From CAZRGV01 sp964599655 (GTDB lineage Bacteria > Planctomycetota > Planctomycetia > Isosphaerales > Isosphaeraceae), in NCBI GenBank assembly GCA_964599655.1, contig CAZRGV010000118.1, positions 1 through 19,346 on the forward strand: 19,346 nt of DNA, given 5' to 3'. Positions 15,659 through 19,346 of this stretch are shown one piece after another. Under the pieces are notes generated by a model. The model had not been told where the DNA came from. It did no database searches and worked only from the letters and a program-made list of their open reading frames with translations. The translations under genes were made by a program, and so were the position numbers. Numbering within the stretch: position 1 is the stretch's first letter; the number at the start of each line of letters is the position of its first letter.

Positions 15659-15683
15659 GCAGGGTGGGAGGTCCCCACCCTGC
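15659..15683. repeat. palindromic repeat / stem-loop after the M28 peptidase gene
   Basis: GCAGGGTGGG (15659-15668) and CCCACCCTGC (15674-15683) form a perfect 10-bp stem with a 5-nt loop, 54 bp after the peptidase stop. No T-run follows on the minus strand, so it is not a canonical terminator. The arm shares AGGGTG with the other two repeats. Confidence 0.65.
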
Positions 15684-15737
15684 GCGACAACAGGCGACCG
15701 GGCCCGCTCGTGCCGGTCACGAAGCCAGGGTCGGTTC

Positions 15738-17504
15738 TCAGCGGGCGGCCGATTCCGACCGGGTTCGCGAGGATCCCGGCAGCGGCTTGCGAGGCAGCTT
15801 CTGATCCATCGTCGCGGCGTTGTACACGAACGCCGCCATGATGACCGAGGCTTGCTTCAGGTCGTCGGCCTGGACCCGATCGTAAAGATCCTGGTTCGAG
15901 TGGTGGGTTCTCGTCTCGTACTCGACCGGGTCCTGGATGAACTGGAAGCCCGGCAGGCCGATCGCATCGAACGACATGTGATCGGTGCCGAACGTGGGCG
16001 AAGGCGTCAAGGTGGCGGCTCCCAGGTCGCGGAAAGGGGTCAGCCAGCGCCGGAAGATCGGCCGTACCGCTTCGTTGCCTTCCATGTACACGCCGCGAAC
16101 CTTGCCCGTGCCGTTGTCCAGGTTGAAGTAGCCGCAGAAGGTTTCGTACTCGGGTTTCGTCACGAGCTTTCGCTCCGACGGAACGTCGCCGAACATCGAG
16201 GCAACCAGGTCCGCGGCCTGCGTTTCCGAGTCCTCATCGCCGAAGCCGCCGAAGTGCTCCTTGACGTAGGCCCGGGAGCCCAGCAGTCCCTGCTCCTCGC
16301 CGCTCCAGAGGGCCACTCGGATCGTCCGTCTCGGCTTCAGGCCGGCGGCCTTGATGATCCGGGCGGCCTCCATCGCCACCGACACTCCCGCGCCGTTGTC
16401 GGTCGCCCCGGTGCCTGAGTGCCACGAATCCATGTGCCCGCCCAGCATCACGACTTCATGCTTCAGGTCGGTTCCCGGAATCTCGGCGACCGTGTTGTAG
16501 CCCATCAGGTCGTCGTCGTGGAACGCGACATCGAGGTTGACGCGGACCTTCAGTTTTTCACCCTGCTCGATCATCCGGACCAGCCGGTTGTAGTGCTCGA
16601 TCGCCATGACGACCTGCGGCAGGGTCTTGGGCGCCTCCTTGTCCCAGGGGGAGATCCGACGGCCTCCGGGCTGCGAGGGGCCGACCACGCTGGCCTGCTG
16701 CACGAAGAGCGTACCGCCGTCGCCCCGGAAACTCGGATCGACGATCACGGCCGCGCCCTCATCGATCAGGAACTGCGCCTTCTTGCGCTGGAACTCGAAC
16801 GGGTTCGGCCCGCTGGTTCCGCCTCGAGTCCCGCGTCGCGCTCCCCCAAACATGGCCCGCATGTTGTTTCTCGGCTGCGGCTCGGGGGCGTTGGCCATGT
16901 TCAGCAACGACTCTTCGGTCAACCGCTTGCCGGGCGCCTCGAACCACGCCTTGACCTCCCGGGCTGCGCCGTTCAGCACGATCGCCCCCTTGAGCTTCCC
17001 CTTGTACGTCTCCAGGTCCTTCTCGTTCTTGGCGTCGAAGTAGACGACCTCGCCCGTGACCGCCCCGTCGGTGCCGGGCGACCACGCCTTCGGAAACGCG
17101 ATCAACGGAATGCACTGGGGCTCGACCACCTGCGCCGAGAACTGCTTGAGCGACCAGCCACGGCCGAACGGCCCCCAGGCTTCCAGGTGGGCGTTTTCCA
17201 GACCCCAGCCGGCCATGGTGTCGCGCGTCCACTCATTCGCCCGCTTCATGTTCGGCGAGGCCGTCAGCCTCGGGCCGATCACATCCGTCAGGTAGCTGAG
17301 CGTCTTCATCACCTGTGACCGCTTCAACCCCTCGTCCTTGATCGCGTCGATCGGGTTCGTCGGGGCCTTCTTGGTTTCTTCCTTGGCCTCGGCCGGCGCC
17401 GTCGCCGTCGGCGCGGCCTTCGTGGCCTGAGCGAACAGCGACGTTGCCGGCCACAGGAACAGGGCCAAGGCGAGCGGGGCGAGTCGCATACGCAGTTGTC
17501 TCAT
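15738..17504 (-). CDS. secreted M28-family zinc aminopeptidase
   Basis: A 588-residue exported metallopeptidase. Residues 1-25 (MRQLRMRLAPLALALFLWPATSLFA) are a signal peptide. A PA-like insert domain occupies about 140-320, followed by the M28 catalytic domain. The di-zinc site is complete: GGHMDSW with H357, GATDNGAG with bridging D369, WSGEEQGLLGS with catalytic E403 and ligand E404, D463 in NLDNGTG, and H534 or H535 in RTHHSNQD. It should remove N-terminal residues from peptides outside the cytoplasm; residue preference is unknown. A Gly/Arg-rich stretch (GGARRGTRGGTSG, about residues 225-237) breaks the PA region and looks like a flexible loop. The ATG at 17504 begins the signal peptide and has GGAGAG about 10 nt upstream; 17489 is an alternative. 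Its start faces the divergent sdpRI operon, 288 bp away. Confidence 0.93.
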   Translation of the reverse strand: MRQLRMRLAPLALALFLWPATSLFAQATKAAPTATAPAEAKEETKKAPTNPIDAIKDEGLKRSQVMKTLSYLTDVIGPRLTASPNMKRANEWTRDTMAGWGLENAHLEAWGPFGRGWSLKQFSAQVVEPQCIPLIAFPKAWSPGTDGAVTGEVVYFDAKNEKDLETYKGKLKGAIVLNGAAREVKAWFEAPGKRLTEESLLNMANAPEPQPRNNMRAMFGGARRGTRGGTSGPNPFEFQRKKAQFLIDEGAAVIVDPSFRGDGGTLFVQQASVVGPSQPGGRRISPWDKEAPKTLPQVVMAIEHYNRLVRMIEQGEKLKVRVNLDVAFHDDDLMGYNTVAEIPGTDLKHEVVMLGGHMDSWHSGTGATDNGAGVSVAMEAARIIKAAGLKPRRTIRVALWSGEEQGLLGSRAYVKEHFGGFGDEDSETQAADLVASMFGDVPSERKLVTKPEYETFCGYFNLDNGTGKVRGVYMEGNEAVRPIFRRWLTPFRDLGAATLTPSPTFGTDHMSFDAIGLPGFQFIQDPVEYETRTHHSNQDLYDRVQADDLKQASVIMAAFVYNAATMDQKLPRKPLPGSSRTRSESAAR

Positions 17505-17697
17505 CGGGCGAGCTCTCCGGGGTGTGGGAATCCGCGTCGTTGCCTGGCGTGTGCAAGGGAAGAAGACGGTTCCCTGACGATCGTGAACCGATTTCGCGCC
17601 ATAAGCAAGAGTCAGGAGCGTCCTTACGCCCGATTTCCGTCCCAGAAAAATCCAGAACCACAACGCACGCCCCCGCGCTCCAACCTGTCCGCTCGCC

Positions 17698-17725
17698 TTG
17701 ACTTCCAACCTCCTTCCCAGATAAT
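17698..17725 (+). promoter_or_regulatory. sigma70-type promoter of sdpRI
   Basis: TTGACT (17698-17703, 5/6 match to -35) is followed after 16 nt by GATAAT (17720-17725, 5/6 match to -10). This is the strongest promoter match in the window. It lies 67 bp before the sdpR start and points at it. Confidence 0.75.
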
Positions 17726-17740
17726 TCGATAACCATCGAA
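17725..17740 (+). promoter_or_regulatory. probable SdpR operator
   Basis: TTCGAT (17725-17730) and ATCGAA (17735-17740) are perfect 6-bp arms around AACC. The repeat begins on the last base of the -10 box and covers the expected transcription start, where an ArsR-type repressor would block initiation. The arms extend imperfectly to AATTCGAT/ATCGAAAT. Confidence 0.65.
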
Positions 17741-17792
17741 ATACAGGCGGCCCGGTTCCGAAGACTCTTCTGAATGAAAAGGCGAGACCGCG

Positions 17793-18086
17793 ATGAACAC
17801 GGTGTTCAAGGCGCTGTCGGACCCGTCCCGGCGAGAGATTTTGCGACTGTTGACGAGCGGTGAGAAGTCGGCCGGCGAGCTGGCGTCGCATTTCGACATG
17901 ACCAAGCCGACCGTCTCGCACCACTTCGCGGTCCTGAAAGAGGCCGACCTGATCCGAAGCCGTCGCGAGGGCCAACAGATCCTCTACTCGCTCAATACCA
18001 CCGTCGTCCAGGACCTCCTGGCCCGGATGATGGACCTCTTCGGCGCCAGGAGCGACTCCGACTCGCAAGAAGGGAACGTGTCATGA
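17793..18086 (+). CDS. sdpR: SdpR-type ArsR-family repressor
   Basis: A 97-residue winged-helix repressor of the ArsR family. It begins directly with MNTVFKALSDPSRREILRLL, and the recognition helix TKPTVSHHFAVLKEADLI lies at about 37-54, followed by the wing RSRREGQQILYSLN. It lacks the CxC metal-binding motif of ArsR/SmtB sensors, as expected for SdpR, which in Bacillus represses its own operon and is held at the membrane by SdpI when the toxin is present. The start ATG at 17793 follows AAGGCGAG by about 6 nt. The stop codon overlaps the start of the next gene in an ATGA, so the two are translationally coupled. The Bacillus mechanism is established for that species only. Confidence 0.9.
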   Translation: MNTVFKALSDPSRREILRLLTSGEKSAGELASHFDMTKPTVSHHFAVLKEADLIRSRREGQQILYSLNTTVVQDLLARMMDLFGARSDSDSQEGNVS

Positions 18087-18727
18087 ACCGCATGGCCTGG
18101 TGGCTGGCAATCGGCCTGACCCTCGCCGCCCTCGTCGGCTCGATTTCCGTCTACCCCCGACTCCCCGACCAGATCCCCACCCACTGGAACATCCGAGGTG
18201 AAGTCGACGGCTACGGCTCCAAAACCTGGGCCGCGTTCCTCATGCCGGGCGTCATGGGAACCATGGTCCTCCTGTTCGCGCTGTTCCCGTTCCTGTCGCC
18301 GAAACAGTTCCAGGTCACCGGATTCCGCCCAACCTATCTCTTCCTGCTCGTCCTGACCGTCGCCCTCTTCGGCTACATGCATGCACTAATGCTCATGGAG
18401 GCATTGGGGCTGGGCCTCGGCTTCAACCGGGCCTTGTTTGCCGGCCTGTTTCTGTTCTTCGCCCTGTTCGGCAACGTGCTCGGCAAGGTCCAGCGCAACT
18501 TCTGGATTGGCATCCGGGTCCCCTGGACTCTCGCCAGCGAGCGGGTCTGGAACGACACGCATCGCATGGCCGCGTGGCTCTGGGTGGCTGGCGGGTTGAT
18601 CGGCTTCGTCCTCTGCCTCGCTGGCCAGATCCTCGCCGCCATGATCCTCCTGATTGCCCTGGCCGTGATCCCGATCGTCTACTCCCTTGTCCACTACAAG
18701 CACCTCGAACGTCGCGGCGAGGTCTGA
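18083..18727 (+). CDS. sdpI: SdpI-family membrane protein (DUF1648 plus SdpI domain)
   Basis: A 214-residue membrane protein with about six hydrophobic helices. The N-terminus is a DUF1648 domain with the PDQIPTHWNIRGEVDGYGSK motif (about 28-47), and the C-terminal half has the SdpI signature RNFWIGIRVPWTLASERVWNDTHR (about 139-162). In Bacillus subtilis SdpI gives immunity to the SDP toxin and signals toxin presence by sequestering SdpR. It is coupled to sdpR by an ATGA overlap, so the pair forms one operon. No sdpABC-like toxin genes are in the window, so this could be a free-standing immunity/sensor pair or have another membrane-stress role (inference). Confidence 0.92.
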   Translation: MNRMAWWLAIGLTLAALVGSISVYPRLPDQIPTHWNIRGEVDGYGSKTWAAFLMPGVMGTMVLLFALFPFLSPKQFQVTGFRPTYLFLLVLTVALFGYMHALMLMEALGLGLGFNRALFAGLFLFFALFGNVLGKVQRNFWIGIRVPWTLASERVWNDTHRMAAWLWVAGGLIGFVLCLAGQILAAMILLIALAVIPIVYSLVHYKHLERRGEV

Positions 18728-18742
18728 CTCGCGATCCGCGAG
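18728..18742 (+). terminator. short hairpin immediately after sdpI
   Basis: CTCGCG-ATC-CGCGAG is a perfect 6-bp stem directly after the sdpI stop. A second small GC stem (GGGG-TTCCA-CCCC, from about 18745) follows. No T-run is seen, so it would be a weak terminator or an mRNA 3'-end stabiliser. Confidence 0.45.
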
Positions 18743-18903
18743 GGCGGGGTTCCACCCCTCCGAGGCCTTCCGAATCGCCTTTGAAACGGAACCCCCGGAG
18801 CCGTTGTTTATTGCCGGGCGGGATCCCCAACCGCTGATCGGCCCGGGACCAGAAGTTAGCCCGGATTTCTCGCGAGGGGAATGGAATCGGTCGATCCTTC
18901 GTG

Positions 18904-19345
18904 TCAAAGGTTGGGGTCGTCGGGCTCGCAGTTCCTCTCCTTCTCGGCGACGAAGGCCCACTTCTCGTCGAACTGGACCTCACGGGTCCGGGGGGGGGGA
19001 AAGCTCGACCAGTTCGTCGTGCAACTGCCGGGCGTGCTCGCCGGCGGCCCGGCTCAGGCGGCCGACGGTGTTCCGATTCACCCGGCAGAGCCGGCCGGTC
19101 TGGCGGACCCCGCAGCCCTCGGCGAGGTGCTCCAGGACCGATTCGGCCTTGTCGGGCGGCAATCGGCAGTCGAACAGGGGCGTGCCCTTGCGCTCGGAGA
19201 AGCGGGCCTTGCAGGTGCGGCAGCGGAGCCTCCGACGCTGCTTGTCGGGCCCGTAGCGGCTGGTCACGGTCAGGTTTCCGGCCGCCCTCTTGCCGAAGTC
19301 GGGGCAGTCGGAATTCAGGCAACAGGAGCGGGACAGGCCGTCCAT
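18904..19345 (-). pseudogene. IS1-like transposase remnant, frameshifted and 3'-truncated
   Basis: The first 121 codons (19345-18980) resemble the InsA-like N-terminal part of IS1-family transposases. A zinc-finger region (CCLNSDC at residues 8-14 with CRTC at 42-45) is followed by FSERKGTPLF and a helix-turn-helix (GCGVRQTGRLCRVNRNTVGRL). The frame then ends at a run of ten G on the plus strand (18990-18999). Shifting by one base restores REVQFDEKWAFVAEKE, the start of the DDE half. That continues only to NCEPDDPNL and stops at 18904, so the catalytic core is missing. No terminal repeats were recognised on the truncated side. The gene's left neighbour is sdpI, in the opposite orientation, 176 bp away. 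The upstream end may lie beyond the window. Confidence 0.8.
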
Positions 19346-19346
19346 G

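Larger units (their letters stand above)
15193..15737. other. 545-bp spacer between the M28 peptidase and DUF1559 genes
   Basis: No gene is seen here. It holds the leader and probably the promoter of the DUF1559 gene, an inverted repeat at 15243-15266 and two palindromic repeats (15456-15526 and 15659-15683). No clear -35/-10 pair was found. Base use is AT-richer between about 15190 and 15360, consistent with a promoter region. Confidence 0.65.

Noticed and set aside
15659..15683. Intrinsic terminator of the M28 gene
   Set aside because: The stem is perfect but no T-run follows on the minus strand; listed as a repeat instead.
13623..15683. CRISPR array from the repeated GTAGGGTG units
   Set aside because: The copies are palindromic, differ in length and are not regularly spaced with unique spacers.
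17505..18068. Open frame extending the M28 peptidase upstream across sdpR
   Set aside because: It runs antisense through the clearly coding sdpR gene, while the signal peptide and Shine-Dalgarno define the start at 17504.

Overview
The window looks like chromosomal DNA of a high-GC planctomycete, most likely of the Isosphaeraceae type. The clearest pointers are a DUF1559 pilin-like secreted protein with its small lipoprotein neighbour, very large TPR and CRTAC1/ASPIC-UnbV proteins, an alanine/proline-rich IF2 linker, and a planctomycete-style IS1-like zinc-finger transposase remnant. The genus is inference. It is a draft assembly with four N gaps (276-307, 598-726, 5781-5795, 9589-9598); at least three of them break a reading frame.

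Region by region. (1) 1-3592, minus strand: nusA followed by infB (5' part only, running off the left edge), a transcription/translation core pair with a strong stem-loop in the infB leader. No rimP lies upstream of nusA. (2) 3593-5355: a 437-bp divergent spacer with a sigma70-like promoter and palindromes, then fur-tatD, read as a two-gene unit on the plus strand. (3) 5579-5836: a small two-helix membrane protein, interrupted by a gap and followed by a good intrinsic terminator. (4) 5935-9053, minus strand: queE (7-deazaguanine synthesis) and a secreted TPR-redoxin fusion protein, separated by a canonical terminator. (5) 9256-15192, minus strand: a cell-envelope cluster of DUF1559 pilin-like protein, small lipoprotein, membrane-anchored TPR protein and membrane-anchored TPR/FG-GAP/ASPIC-UnbV (CRTAC1-like) protein. 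(6) 15738-17504, minus strand: a secreted M28 aminopeptidase. (7) 17793-18727, plus strand: an sdpR-sdpI two-gene operon with a well-formed promoter and a probable autorepressor operator. (8) 18904-19345, minus strand: a frameshifted, 3'-truncated IS1-like transposase.

The best candidate for an under-described system is the 9256-15192 cluster. Every product has an export or membrane-anchoring signal, the last two genes are 26 bp apart, and a hairpin follows the pilin gene and could set its expression apart from the rest. The best-supported regulatory observation is the perfect inverted repeat sitting on the -10 region of the sdpRI promoter. The best-supported technical observation is that the short gap inside the CRTAC1-like gene is bordered by 16 bases identical to Illumina adapter sequence and by a fold-back inverted repeat, so that gene is intact but mis-assembled. 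No tRNA, rRNA, CRISPR array or prophage was seen.
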